A stretch of 37,436 nt of DNA from Allorhizobium paknamense (GCF_030815125.1 NZ_JAUSWH010000026.1:1-37436); one strand, 5' to 3'. Positions 17,689 through 26,146 are shown, counted from the first letter of the stretch. Translations and numbers: made by a program. Notes: a model not told the origin generated them from the sequence alone.

Positions 17689-18515
17689 CACTTTAGGGCT
17701 CCGGACGTCAGGCCGGAGACAATCCGGCGTTGCAGGAGAACGAAAACCGCCAGGATCGGCGTGACATACATCGTGGCGAAGGCCATGATATTGTTCCATT
17801 CATTGGTATTTGGGCCCATGAAGGAATTGAGCCCGACGCTGGCCGGCTGGAGTTCCACATCCTGAATGATGGATTTGGAGTAGACGAACTCGCCGAAGGC
17901 CTGCATGAAAATGAGAATCGCCGCCACCAGAATCCCGTTGCGGGCCAGCGGCAAAACAATGTGAAAGAACGCTCCGAAGCGGGAATTTCCGTCCACCAGC
18001 GCCGCTTCCTCCAGTTCCAGCGGCACGCTCATGAAGGTGGCGCGCACCAGAACCACGAAAAAGGGCATGGATTTGGCAGCGATCGCCAGCACCACGGCGA
18101 GGCGAGGGGTCTCCAGCAGCCCGATTTGCGAGAAGCCGACGAAGATCGGCGTGATCATCAACGAGGCCGGCAAAACCTGCAACATGAGAATGAGAAACAG
18201 CCCAACATCCACCCAGCCATTGCGATAGCGCGCCAGCACATAGGCGCAACCCGTGCCAAGAGCGGCAATCAAGACCACAGAGCCGAGGGCGATGACCAGC
18301 GAGTTCCAGAGATAGCGCGCCATATTGCGGCTTTCCCAGACATAGGCATAGGTGCTCCATTGCGGGTCCGTGGGCCAGAAGCCGGGCGGTGTCGCAAACA
18401 TCGCGGAGCCGCTCTTCAGCGTGGTGATGTACATCCAGTAGAGCGGAAAGAGATAGACGGTGGCGAGCATCAGCGCGATCACCAGCATCAGACGATTTCG
18501 CAGCGTCTCGCTCAT
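17688..18515 (-). CDS. Carbohydrate ABC transporter permease (MalG type, CUT1)
   Basis: 275 residues, six predicted membrane helices starting with VIALMLATVYLFPLYWMYITTLK. The EAA loop near the C-terminal third reads LEEAALVDGNSRFGAFFHIVLPLA, which contacts the ATPase. It ends in the TSGALK tail common to MalG relatives. Its start overlaps the stop of the MalF-type gene by four bases and its stop overlaps the ATPase start by one, so all three are translationally coupled. Function is sugar translocation across the inner membrane; the sugar is unknown. Confidence 0.92.
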   Translation of the reverse strand: MSETLRNRLMLVIALMLATVYLFPLYWMYITTLKSGSAMFATPPGFWPTDPQWSTYAYVWESRNMARYLWNSLVIALGSVVLIAALGTGCAYVLARYRNGWVDVGLFLILMLQVLPASLMITPIFVGFSQIGLLETPRLAVVLAIAAKSMPFFVVLVRATFMSVPLELEEAALVDGNSRFGAFFHIVLPLARNGILVAAILIFMQAFGEFVYSKSIIQDVELQPASVGLNSFMGPNTNEWNNIMAFATMYVTPILAVFVLLQRRIVSGLTSGALK

Positions 18516-19414
18516 CCCCTTACCTCCTGCCGGGTGGAACGGACATACACGACCGATGCCAGCATGACGAAAACCACCATGATGACGGAAACAGTGGCCC
18601 CCTTGGCGAAATCATATTGCTTGAAGGATAGATCCCATGCCCAGTATTGCGCCACGTTCGACGCGTTGTTCGGCCCGCCGGAGGTAATAGCAGCAAAGAG
18701 ATCGAACTGCTGCAGGGTAAAGATCAGCCCAAGCGAGATGACCGCGCCGATGGAAGAGCGCATCATCGGCAGCGTCATGGTCCAGAAACGCTGCCAGACG
18801 GTGGCGCCATCCAGTTCAGCGGCTTCGTACAGATCCTTAGGGATAGCGGAAAGGCCGACCGACAGCAGGATCATGTTGAACGACGTACCGAGCCAGATAT
18901 TGGCAATGATCACGGCCCAGAGCGCATAATGGGGGTCTGATCGCCAGAAGATATTCTGGGAGATCAGACCCGTCTGATGCAGCAGGAAATTAATGACACC
19001 GAAGTCGCCGGAGAGCATCCAGTTCCAGATGGCTCCAACCACCAGTCCCGGCATGACCCAGGAGACAAGAAATAGCCCACGCAGCCAGGACGCTCCCGGA
19101 AAATTGACCCAGAAGAACAAAGCCAGCCCAAAGCCCAGCAGAAACTGACCGGCAATCGAGGCTGAGACGAAGATCGCGGTATTGCCGAGAATGGGCCAGG
19201 TTTCCGGCTGGGCAAACAGGCTGCGGTAATTAGAAAGCCCCGCAAACGGCCTGATGACGCTGCCCAGCGAAAACATGTCCACCTCCTGAAAGCTCATGAC
19301 CACATTGTAGAGCAGGGGAAGCCCGGACAGGGTCAGAAGGAAGGCAAGCGGCAGGACGACCAGCAGAATATCGAAGCCGCGCCCATCCGTCAGCGAGAGA
19401 AGCAGTTTGCGCAT
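18512..19414 (-). CDS. Carbohydrate ABC transporter permease (MalF type, CUT1)
   Basis: 300 residues with the usual six helices and the EAA loop LYEAAELDGATVWQRFWTMTLPMM. It pairs with the MalG-type permease. It is separated from the binding-protein gene by 216 bp that hold a full RIME palindrome element, so expression of the membrane part may be set lower than that of the binding protein. Confidence 0.92.
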   Translation of the reverse strand: MRKLLLSLTDGRGFDILLVVLPLAFLLTLSGLPLLYNVVMSFQEVDMFSLGSVIRPFAGLSNYRSLFAQPETWPILGNTAIFVSASIAGQFLLGFGLALFFWVNFPGASWLRGLFLVSWVMPGLVVGAIWNWMLSGDFGVINFLLHQTGLISQNIFWRSDPHYALWAVIIANIWLGTSFNMILLSVGLSAIPKDLYEAAELDGATVWQRFWTMTLPMMRSSIGAVISLGLIFTLQQFDLFAAITSGGPNNASNVAQYWAWDLSFKQYDFAKGATVSVIMVVFVMLASVVYVRSTRQEVRG

Positions 19415-19430
19415 GGCGATCCATTCTTCC

Positions 19431-19537
19431 TAGAGCTTTTCATTGTTTCACGGAGATATTGAAACGCTCTAACTCTTTGTTTCTACGCATTTCCGGAGGG
19501 AAAACCGGTTTCCACTTTTTTCGGGACAATGCTCTAA
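19431..19537. repeat. Rhizobial intergenic mosaic element (RIME-type palindrome), complete
   Basis: About 107 bp bounded by TAGAGC and GCTCTAA. It holds the inner parts known from rhizobial RIME elements: a TTTCA...TGAAA palindrome followed by GCTCTAACTCTTTG, and an ACCGGTTTCCACTTTTTTCGG segment. Length and composition match the RIME1 class. It lies between the binding-protein and MalF-type genes and would fold in the mRNA, a common place for RIMEs to modulate transcript stability. Confidence 0.75.
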
Positions 19538-19630
19538 CTTATCCGTCCTGCTGGACGGCGATCATCTTGAAAGGATCAAAGCAATCGCCGCCCCAGAGAA
19601 AACCGGACAGAAGGGGAGGGGAGGGGGCTC

Positions 19631-20851
19631 TCAGCCGAGCACCGCGTCGATCTTCTTCTGCGCCTGATCAAGAGCATCCTTCGCGGACATCTGCCCTGTC
19701 AGCGTCGCCTGGATGGCATCCTGAATGGCCTTGGAAATCTTCGGCCATTGCGGATGCGGACCGCGCGGCTGCGCATATTTAAGCTGATCCTGAAATACTT
19801 TCAGCGCAGCATCCTTATGCTCATTGCCGGTGGGCGGCAGAGTGATATCGGAGCGGGCAGGGAGCTGACCGTATTTCTCGAACATCTTGTCATCCTGGGA
19901 GGCGAAATATTCAAGAGCCTTGAACGCCTCGTCAGGATGTTTGGTGGACGCGAAAATCGCCCAGTTGAAATCACCCATGGCGGAAGAGCGTTCCGCACCC
20001 GGTTGCGGCACAGGCAAAAGCGTCACGCGCCAGTCGAATTTGGCCTCACTGGACATCCGGTTCAACTCCCACGGACCGGAAATCGCCATCGCGGCATTGC
20101 CGGAATTGAACGTGCCGGTCGAATCCCACTGGCCACGCGTCAGGCTGTCAGGTGAGGCAAGCTTCTCATCCATAAGGGTTTTCCAGACTGTCAAAGCCTT
20201 GACGGCACCCTCGCTATTGATGTGCTTGTAGCTGCCGCCTGCCATCTGCGCCCAGGGCAGAAACTGAAACGTGCCTTCCTCGCTGGCCTTAGCGGAAAAG
20301 GCGAGACCGTAGACATTTTTCGCAGGATCACTGAGCTTGCGCGCCGCATCGAGAAGCTCGTCCCAGGTTTGCGGCGGCTTGTCCGGGTCAAGACCCTTTG
20401 CGCGGAACATGTCGGCATTATAATAGAGGGCGATGGTGTTGGTGGCCTTGGGCACACCGTAAAGCTTGTCCTTCCAGGTCACCGAAGCGAGCGGACCGGG
20501 AAAATAATTCTCTTTCTTGATCACCGTCGACTTTGCGATCCTGTCGGTCAGATCAAGAAAAGCGCCGCGCGAGGCAAACAGCGCGTGCTCGGGATTATCA
20601 ATGGCGATAATATCCGGCGCCTGACCGGTGGAATAGGCGCGCATGGCTTCACTCACCACATCCTCAAAGGGTATCAGCCGGTATTCCACCTTGATGCCGG
20701 GCTCCTTCTTCTCGAATTCCCGCGCAAGGTTCCAGGCTGGCTGCTCCGGCTTATCAAGGCTCCAGATGCGTAAGGTAATCTCCTCGGCATGCGCGGCGGT
20801 CAACCCGGCAAGGGCAAAAACGCCTGCCAGCAATAGGCTACGAATCTTCAT
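19631..20851 (-). CDS. Sugar ABC transporter substrate-binding protein (SBP_bac_1 / CUT1)
   Basis: 406 residues, typical for CUT1 binding proteins. A Sec signal peptide spans residues 1-22 (MKIRSLLLAGVFALAGLTAAHA) with cleavage before EEITLRIW. The mature part shows the family's DIIAIDNPEHALFASRGAFLDLTD and GNAAMAISGPWELN motifs. It would bind a sugar or glycoside in the periplasm. The start is preceded by AGGAGGAGAAC, a strong ribosome-binding site. It follows the isomerase gene by about 100 bp that contain a partial RIME. Confidence 0.92.
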   Translation of the reverse strand: MKIRSLLLAGVFALAGLTAAHAEEITLRIWSLDKPEQPAWNLAREFEKKEPGIKVEYRLIPFEDVVSEAMRAYSTGQAPDIIAIDNPEHALFASRGAFLDLTDRIAKSTVIKKENYFPGPLASVTWKDKLYGVPKATNTIALYYNADMFRAKGLDPDKPPQTWDELLDAARKLSDPAKNVYGLAFSAKASEEGTFQFLPWAQMAGGSYKHINSEGAVKALTVWKTLMDEKLASPDSLTRGQWDSTGTFNSGNAAMAISGPWELNRMSSEAKFDWRVTLLPVPQPGAERSSAMGDFNWAIFASTKHPDEAFKALEYFASQDDKMFEKYGQLPARSDITLPPTGNEHKDAALKVFQDQLKYAQPRGPHPQWPKISKAIQDAIQATLTGQMSAKDALDQAQKKIDAVLG

Positions 20852-20904
20852 GTTCTCCTCCTCACATTGGTTTAATCGCCCTGCCTCCTCCTGACCGGAC
20901 GCAA

Positions 20905-20945
20905 TCTAACTCTTTGTTTTCACGCATCTCCGAGCGGAGGCGCTC
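20905..20945. repeat. Partial RIME-like element
   Basis: TCTAACTCTTTG followed by TTTTCACGCATCTCCG matches the middle of the complete element at about 19469-19500 with few differences. Only this half is kept, in the gap between the isomerase and binding-protein genes. Confidence 0.55.
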
Positions 20946-20950
20946 CAGTC

Positions 20951-21853
20951 TCAAACCGGGTCGGGCACGAAACTGCCTCCCCGGCACTGCTTGAGGTAAT
21001 TCAGGCCGTGCACCTGGCCCGTCATTTCCAGGGTGTCGCGATAGACGGGGTCATGCCAGCCTTCGATATCGATGGAGCCTGACCATCCGGCCAGCCGCAG
21101 TTCGGAAATCACATCCGTCCAATTGGTGTCGCCAAAGCCCGGCGTGCGCATGAAGACGAAGGGATGCTTGCCAAAAATCCCGTGTTCCCGGATCACATCC
21201 CAACGAATGGTGGCGTCCTTGCCGTGAACATGGAAAAATTTATGCGCCCACTTGCGGATCTGCGGAATGGGATCGATCAGATAGACCATCTGATGGCAGG
21301 GCTCCCATTCGAGCCCGATATGATCCTCCGGCGTTTCATTGAAGATCAGTTCCCAGGCATCGGGATTATGCGCAATATTCCAGTCTCCGCTCTGCCAGTT
21401 GCCGTCCATGGCGCAGTTTTCGAAAGCGATCTTCACGCCCTTGTCGGCAGCCCGGCGGGAAAGTTCGCTCCAGATTTCGCGATAGCGCGGCAGGCTGTCG
21501 GGCAGCGGCTTGCCCCGTACCCGTCCCGTGAAACCGGCAACGCAATTTGCCCCGAAATGATGGGCATTATCGATGCAATCCTTCCAGCCCTGCAACGTTT
21601 GCAAGTCCAGATCCTGTTCTTCCAGAGGATTGCCGAACATACCGATAGTCGACATGGTGATGTCGCGATCGCCTATGGCCTCCCGGCAACGCTTGCCGAG
21701 TTCGGCCAGATCCTGACCATTGGTGGTCTGCCAGAAAAAGGGTTCGAAACTTTCAAAACCCATATCGGCCAGTTGCCCGATGCGACGGGCCGCTTGGCCG
21801 GCGGAGGCACTGATCATGGTGCCGATACGAATGGAATGACCGAAGTTGGACAT
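20951..21853 (-). CDS. Sugar phosphate isomerase/epimerase-like TIM-barrel protein (AP endonuclease 2 fold)
   Basis: 300 residues from ATG 21853 with AAGGA upstream; an in-frame start further upstream would add a tail coded within a repeat. The sequence has the xylose-isomerase-like barrel with acidic and His metal ligands spread along it (IAFENCAM, GLEWEPCHQ, FHVHGKDA, GSIDIEGWH). Family members isomerise or epimerise keto-sugars, or act on oxidised sugars made by Gfo/Idh-type dehydrogenases. The adjacent Gfo/Idh/MocA gene suggests the two enzymes act in sequence on the imported sugar. The exact reaction cannot be read from the sequence. Confidence 0.85.
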   Translation of the reverse strand: MSNFGHSIRIGTMISASAGQAARRIGQLADMGFESFEPFFWQTTNGQDLAELGKRCREAIGDRDITMSTIGMFGNPLEEQDLDLQTLQGWKDCIDNAHHFGANCVAGFTGRVRGKPLPDSLPRYREIWSELSRRAADKGVKIAFENCAMDGNWQSGDWNIAHNPDAWELIFNETPEDHIGLEWEPCHQMVYLIDPIPQIRKWAHKFFHVHGKDATIRWDVIREHGIFGKHPFVFMRTPGFGDTNWTDVISELRLAGWSGSIDIEGWHDPVYRDTLEMTGQVHGLNYLKQCRGGSFVPDPV

Positions 21854-21916
21854 GGCAATCACGATCCTTATGCAAATCTTGCGATAACGTGAACGGGCTA
21901 CCCGTTCGAATCGTTT

Positions 21917-21937
21917 GGAAACAAAGAGATAGATCAT
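21917..21937. repeat. Short RIME-like fragment, reverse orientation
   Basis: GGAAACAAAGAGATAGATCAT is close to the reverse complement of the ATCTAACTCTTTGTTT core seen at 19470 and 20903. It sits in the oxidoreductase-isomerase gap. The match is short, so this call is tentative. Confidence 0.4.
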
Positions 21938-21953
21938 CTTCGTGAACCCGGTT

Positions 21954-22994
21954 TCACCCGGTATGCTCTATCGTCACTGGCTGACCGGTGCGGGCGCTCT
22001 CGATCGCCGCCAGCACCATGGCAAGGCTTTTGATGTTGTCATGGCTGACGGTTTCGGGCTTATGACCATCACGAACAGCGGCTACGAAATCTTTCAGCAC
22101 GCTGCGATGGCCGTGAGTCTTCCCATCAATAGGGGAGGGGGGAACCTCGACGGATTGGAACCCGGGCAACAGTCCCGGTTCCTGTCCTTCAACGGTCGCT
22201 TCGAATGCGTCTTCGCCGTCCCAGGTCAACATGCCTTTGGAGCCGACAAGCCGCCAGGCGCTTTCCCAACTGGTGCGGCGCCCTCTGGCGCACCAGGAGC
22301 CGCGATAGGTCAGCACCACATCGCCTTCCAGCTTGAAGATGGCATTGGCGCTGGCTCCATGGGCATACCACGAGCCTGCGGGATTGCTTTCCACGCAATA
22401 GGCTGAAAGCGGTTGACGGCCCGAAACGAAACGGGCGGCGTCCAGCGTGTGGATGGCCATGTCCAACAGCAGCACATGTTGCATGGCCTCGCGGAAGCCG
22501 CCGAAATGCGGTCCGATGAAGAAATCACAGTGAACGGCTGTCAACTCGCCAATCAATCCTTCCATGACGGCGCGGCGAAGCCGCCTGATGCCGGAAATAA
22601 AGCGACGGTTCTGGACCACCGCATGCACGCGGCCCGACTGCTGAGCCAGGGCCACCAGATTTCGGGCCTCATCCATATCCATCCCCAGCGGTTTTTCGCT
22701 GAGAACATGGCAGCCATGGGCAAAGGCGGTTTCAACCACGCCGGCGCGGGCAGCGGGCACCACCACATCAAACAGCATATCCGGTCGCGTCCGCGCCAGA
22801 ACCGTGGAAAGCTCCGTGCCGAGCATGGCCTCATGCTGCCCGAATTCGTCCGCCAGCGTCTTCGCCGCACCAATGTCCAGATCGACGAGACCAACAATCG
22901 TCACCTGATCGGAGAGTTCGGGATCTTCACGGAGTGCCGTTAGCCAGCCCCTGGCCATAGCTCCGCACCCGCATAAAACGGCCTTGTATGTCAC
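21954..22994 (-). CDS. Gfo/Idh/MocA-family NAD(P)-dependent oxidoreductase
   Basis: 346 residues. The N-terminal Rossmann domain has a GCGAMARGW dinucleotide loop (9-17), and the family catalytic motif EKP is at 100-102 (HVLSEKPLG). The C-terminal half is the alpha/beta substrate domain with LLLDMAIHTLD carrying the usual catalytic His. It would oxidise a hydroxyl of a sugar, inositol or glycoside. It is the first gene of the minus-strand sugar operon, reading from a promoter covered by a LacI-type operator, with GGAGGATTTCC before the ATG. Confidence 0.9.
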   Translation of the reverse strand: MTYKAVLCGCGAMARGWLTALREDPELSDQVTIVGLVDLDIGAAKTLADEFGQHEAMLGTELSTVLARTRPDMLFDVVVPAARAGVVETAFAHGCHVLSEKPLGMDMDEARNLVALAQQSGRVHAVVQNRRFISGIRRLRRAVMEGLIGELTAVHCDFFIGPHFGGFREAMQHVLLLDMAIHTLDAARFVSGRQPLSAYCVESNPAGSWYAHGASANAIFKLEGDVVLTYRGSWCARGRRTSWESAWRLVGSKGMLTWDGEDAFEATVEGQEPGLLPGFQSVEVPPSPIDGKTHGHRSVLKDFVAAVRDGHKPETVSHDNIKSLAMVLAAIESARTGQPVTIEHTG

Positions 22995-23042
22995 GGAAAT
23001 CCTCCTGAACGGAAGCGGTAAAACTCCTCTTTCACCGCCAAC

Positions 23043-23109
23043 CGTAAACGTTTACGACGATAGTTTTGAACGGCTTGCCTTGTCAAGTGCCATTTCGTAA
23101 ACGATAACG
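23043..23109. promoter_or_regulatory. Divergent promoter region with two LacI-type operators
   Basis: O1 is a perfect 14-bp palindrome, CGTAAACGTTTACG (23043-23056). O2, CGTAAACGATAACG (23096-23109), matches it at 12 of 14 positions. Minus promoter for the sugar operon: TTGACA (23086-23081) and TATCGT (23062-23057), spacing 18, with O1 directly behind the -10. Plus promoter for the regulator: TTGTCA (23080-23085) and GATAAC (23103-23108), spacing 17, inside O2. Each promoter thus has an operator over its -10/start region, as expected for repression and autorepression by the adjacent LacI-family protein. Confidence 0.75.
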
Positions 23110-23131
23110 GACTTGAAAGGGCCGGGGCATC

Positions 23132-24160
23132 ATGAAAGGCATACGCCAGCTTGCGCAGCATCTCGATATTTCCATAGGTACGGTCTCCCGGGCCTTGAAT
23201 GGCAAGCCGGATGTGAACGAGGAAACGCGACGCCGGGTATTGGCGGCAGCGGAAGCCTTCGGCTATGTCGCCAATCAGGCGGGGAGGGCGCTTCGCAAAG
23301 GCTCAACCGGCATCATCGGGTTCATGATGCAAACCGGTCACGACATCACCGGCCATGGCGATACCTTCTTCATGAGCGTTTTCGACGGGGTGCAAACCGT
23401 ACTTGCCCGCCATCATCTCGATCTGGTGGCGCTGCTCTGCTCTTCCGAGGAGGATCCGGATGCCTATTTGCAACGTGTCGTGGCGCGAGGCTTTGCCGAT
23501 GGCATCATTTTATCTGCCACGCGCATGCGCGATCACCGCTTCAAGACACTGAGCCGGGCGCAAATTCCCTTCATCAGCCTTGGCCGCAGCCAGAGCCATA
23601 CTGGCCCCATGTGGTTTGATCTAGATTTTGAAGGCATGGCCGACACCGCCATGAACCGTCTGGTCGCCAAGGGTCACAGCAGGATTGCCATCAGCCGTCC
23701 CTATGGCGACATCAATCTCGGCTATATCTTCGAGGCAAGATGCCGCGACGCTCTGGCACAACATGGCCTGCGGCTGGATGACACCCAGGTTTTTCACTCC
23801 AGCCCGAATGAGGCTGGCGGATATCAACTGGCTCAGGACTTCCTATCTTCGCCAGATCGACCGACCGCCATGGTTCTGCTGAATGAAGCGACAGTCATCG
23901 GCTTTTATCGCGGGCTGGAAGAAGCGGGGCTTCGTCCGGGGCACGATGTCGCGGTCATCGGCCAATACAGCCCGATGGCCGAATTTCTGGTGCCGCGTCT
24001 CACCTGTTTTCGGCCCTCCTTGCGCGAGCTGGGTATTGCGCTTGCAGAAAGCCTGCTCTCCACCATGCCCGCCTTTGCAGAACACTACGCGCAAGCACCG
24101 CGCCAATGTCTGTGGCCGATGACTCTCGTGGAAGGGGAGAGTGACGGCAGCCTGCTCTAG
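23132..24160 (+). CDS. LacI-family transcriptional repressor of the sugar operon
   Basis: 342 residues. The N-terminal helix-turn-helix and hinge are classical (IRQLAQHLDISIGTVSRALNG, then VANQAGRALRKGST). The rest is a periplasmic-binding-protein-like sensor domain. ATG 23132 follows AAAGGGCCGGGG. It is divergent from the oxidoreductase gene. The two CGTAAACG-type palindromes between them have the central CG typical of LacI-family operators. The inducer is probably the imported sugar or its first product. Confidence 0.92.
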   Translation: MKGIRQLAQHLDISIGTVSRALNGKPDVNEETRRRVLAAAEAFGYVANQAGRALRKGSTGIIGFMMQTGHDITGHGDTFFMSVFDGVQTVLARHHLDLVALLCSSEEDPDAYLQRVVARGFADGIILSATRMRDHRFKTLSRAQIPFISLGRSQSHTGPMWFDLDFEGMADTAMNRLVAKGHSRIAISRPYGDINLGYIFEARCRDALAQHGLRLDDTQVFHSSPNEAGGYQLAQDFLSSPDRPTAMVLLNEATVIGFYRGLEEAGLRPGHDVAVIGQYSPMAEFLVPRLTCFRPSLRELGIALAESLLSTMPAFAEHYAQAPRQCLWPMTLVEGESDGSLL

Positions 24161-24344
24161 GCTCAAAACTGTGCAGCGGTTTTGCGATAACGACATGCGT
24201 TAAAACGAGAACTTAAAGCACTTGTGTAGATGCTCCTGCAAAGCCCCACACAGACGTCACTCATCAGAATTGTGAATCGGCAAACCTCTACCGATTCAAA
24301 ACTCTCATTGGACCGGATCACGCCAATCGGCCAGATTTCCGCCT

Positions 24345-24590
24345 ATGAAAACCGACCCTCATCACCTTTACCTCGAGCGGACCGATCCGGCGAAAAACAT
24401 GGCGCGCTTTTATGCGCTGGAAATTTCGCAAACGCTGTTTGGCGATGCCTGCCTCACCCGACGCTGGGGGCGCATCGGGCATTCCGGTAAATCCCTCAGC
24501 CATCATTTTGAAAGAGCAGACGAGGCCCTCCGCCTGTTTCACACGCTCGCCCGGCGCAAGACGGGACGAGGTTATTGCATCCGCTCCTGA
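24345..24590 (+). CDS. Small WGR-domain protein
   Basis: 81 residues. Nearly the whole protein is one WGR domain: LYLERTDPAKNMARFYALEI, then RRWGRIG with the name-giving W41-G42-R43, and a Lys/Arg-rich end. The WGR domain in PARPs helps bind DNA ends; in bacteria small stand-alone versions are of unknown function. It faces the repC end and is separated from it by a palindromic repeat. Small WGR genes next to repABC are, to my knowledge, common on rhizobial plasmids. A role in replicon maintenance is inference. Confidence 0.8.
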   Translation: MKTDPHHLYLERTDPAKNMARFYALEISQTLFGDACLTRRWGRIGHSGKSLSHHFERADEALRLFHTLARRKTGRGYCIRS

Positions 24591-24608
24591 CGATCGAGAG
24601 AAACCATG

Positions 24609-24713
24609 ACAGCGCCGTGCGTTTTATCAAACGCAAACGGACGCTGTAAGGCTTTAAATGTGCTGCATAATTTTCACCCTCAATCGATTCCGATTTAAGG
24701 AATTATGCAGTAG
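24609..24713. repeat. Rhizobial palindromic intergenic repeat (RIME-like, two stem-loops)
   Basis: Stem 1: ACAGCG (24609-24614) pairs with CGCTGT (24642-24647), and inside it TGCGTTT (24618-24624) pairs with AAACGCA (24629-24635) around a TATC loop. Stem 2: CTGCATAATT (24663-24672) and AATTATGCAG (24701-24710) are a perfect 10-bp inverted repeat around CGATTCCGATTTAAGG. This two-part arrangement resembles a repeat I recall from many rhizobial genomes. It fills the convergent gap between the WGR gene and repC and could end both transcripts. Confidence 0.65.
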
Positions 24714-24777
24714 CCTGAAGTGTCGCAGGCCAGGCGTTTCATGGATGAGATCCACGTCTTTCGATCCGATCACACTC

Positions 24778-25995
24778 TCAGGAAACGGCGCGTTCGCCGC
24801 GGCCGTTAAGACGCAACAGCGCCATGAGCGGCGGGCCGACGGAAAACTCGCCCTTGCGCGCCTTCGCCGTCAAGCCACGCAGATAGCCACCCGGCGAATG
24901 AATATGTCCGGCCCGTTCGAGCATGCAGGCAATGGTGATTGCCGCCGCTTCCGGCCCCATGACCTCACAGGCTTCCTCAAAGGCCGACGGACTGATGCCA
25001 AGTGTAGATCGCACGACAACAGCCGCAGCCAGAAAATCACGCCAGGTTCCAATCATGCCGCCCGACGTGTAATCGGCCATCTGCGGACAAGCCCGCAACA
25101 CCATAGCCAAAGGAAAGGCCGTTAACCACGCATTCTGTCGGTTGTTGTCGACCTCGGCGGCTGCCCCCTGCTTCTTTTCGAAGCGAGGTTCAAGTTCATG
25201 GATGGAGTCTGGTTTTGAATTCTGTTTGTGCTGCTCATTTAGATCAGCATTGCCGTTCATATTTTGAACATTTTGCTGAAAATCCAGCACGTTGAAGACC
25301 TGTTGGCGCAAATCCTCCATGTCCTGAAGGAGCAGAGCCAGCTGCTGAAGCCCAGGATCGCGTGGGATGCGCTGAACGATCCGCCGATAGGCCGCATCCA
25401 GCGCGTCCCAATCACCGGCAATGCCTTCCTCGAGGGCAGCGGTAATCAGTTTGCGCACGTCGCGACGGCAAAGCGTCAGATTTTCGCGGGCCCGTTTCAG
25501 TTGAAGCCGCTCCTGCACAACCTTCTGGGCCATGAGCGCGAGTTCTCCTGCCCGCAGCAGCAAGGGCTTCAGGTCGAAGCCAAAGGCTTTTTCCACCGCA
25601 CCCGATGTATCCCGATGCGCATAGCGCTTGCCATTGGGGCTGTCGCGACGTTCGATCAGTCCCGCCTCCACCAGCGCAAAAAGCGCACGGCGAAGCGTGG
25701 CGCCGGAAATGCCATTGGCGCGTGCCGAAAGCTGCACATTGGAGGGAAATACCACCAGCCCCTTATCCTCGCAGAGTTCGGCATGCGGATAAAAGGATAA
25801 GAGCGCATTCAAGACCGATAAGGGACGATCCTGTAGCCCCAGCATGTCCCGGGCTTCGCAGGCATCGCGAAACACGCTCCACTTGTCGACGCTACGATCG
25901 CTGCTGGTGTTTTCCGCCTCGACCTGCCGTCGAACCAGCGAAAGCTTCGCCCCCCGCCGCCCGAAAGGCGTCGTTGTCGTTCCAATCTCCATCAT
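24778..25995 (-). CDS. repC: Plasmid replication initiator RepC
   Basis: 405 residues from ATG 25995, with AAGG 5 nt upstream; a GTG at 26001 is possible. The N-terminus TTTTPFGRR and the following segment (KWSVFRDACEARDMLGLQDRPLSVLNALLSF, LSARANGISGATLRRAL) are hallmarks of RepC of alphaproteobacterial repABC replicons. The N-terminal domain binds DNA; a Gln/Asn-rich linker (about residues 235-285) joins the C-terminal domain. RepC initiates replication at an origin inside its own gene. It is the last gene of the repABC operon and is limited by the antisense RNA encoded just upstream. No truncation seen. Confidence 0.96.
   Translation of the reverse strand: MMEIGTTTTPFGRRGAKLSLVRRQVEAENTSSDRSVDKWSVFRDACEARDMLGLQDRPLSVLNALLSFYPHAELCEDKGLVVFPSNVQLSARANGISGATLRRALFALVEAGLIERRDSPNGKRYAHRDTSGAVEKAFGFDLKPLLLRAGELALMAQKVVQERLQLKRARENLTLCRRDVRKLITAALEEGIAGDWDALDAAYRRIVQRIPRDPGLQQLALLLQDMEDLRQQVFNVLDFQQNVQNMNGNADLNEQHKQNSKPDSIHELEPRFEKKQGAAAEVDNNRQNAWLTAFPLAMVLRACPQMADYTSGGMIGTWRDFLAAAVVVRSTLGISPSAFEEACEVMGPEAAAITIACMLERAGHIHSPGGYLRGLTAKARKGEFSVGPPLMALLRLNGRGERAVS
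25190..25300. other. Probable replication origin (oriV) within repC
   Basis: In repABC plasmids studied experimentally, the origin is an A+T-rich stretch inside repC. Here the linker-coding part of repC is clearly the most A+T-rich part of the gene (for example TTTTGAATTC, CATATTTTGAACATTTTGC). The placement is inferred from that analogy. Confidence 0.5.
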
Positions 25996-26050
25996 CTTCA
26001 CCTTGCAAAAGGCAAAAGAAGAACGCTCACCAAAACGGTGCCAAAGACTC

Positions 26051-26141
26051 TTGACTGGACCGGGGGGAAATGCGATTCTCTGTCTGCTACAACACGAGAA
26101 GGGCTTCCACTACGGCAACGTAAGGGGGGCCTTTTTCTTTT
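26051..26141 (+). ncRNA. ctRNA, antisense regulator of repC (incompatibility RNA)
   Basis: The repB-repC gap carries a plus-strand promoter, TTGACT (26051-26056), 17 bp, GATTCT (26074-26079). A short transcript would start near 26086. It ends with a G/C-rich imperfect stem (AAGGGCTTCC from 26099 against GGGGGGCCTT) and TTTTTCTTTT to 26141, giving an RNA of about 56 nt opposite to the rep mRNA. Position, size and structure match the ctRNA of p42d-type repABC plasmids, which pairs with the repC leader and causes premature termination or blocks translation. Promoter limits are included in the coordinates. Confidence 0.8.
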
Positions 26142-26146
26142 GCGGT

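Noticed and set aside
17730..18929. Plus-strand open frame (399 codons) opposite the sugar permeases
   Set aside because: His/Gln/Arg-rich shadow with no hydrophobic core; the permease genes on minus are unambiguous.
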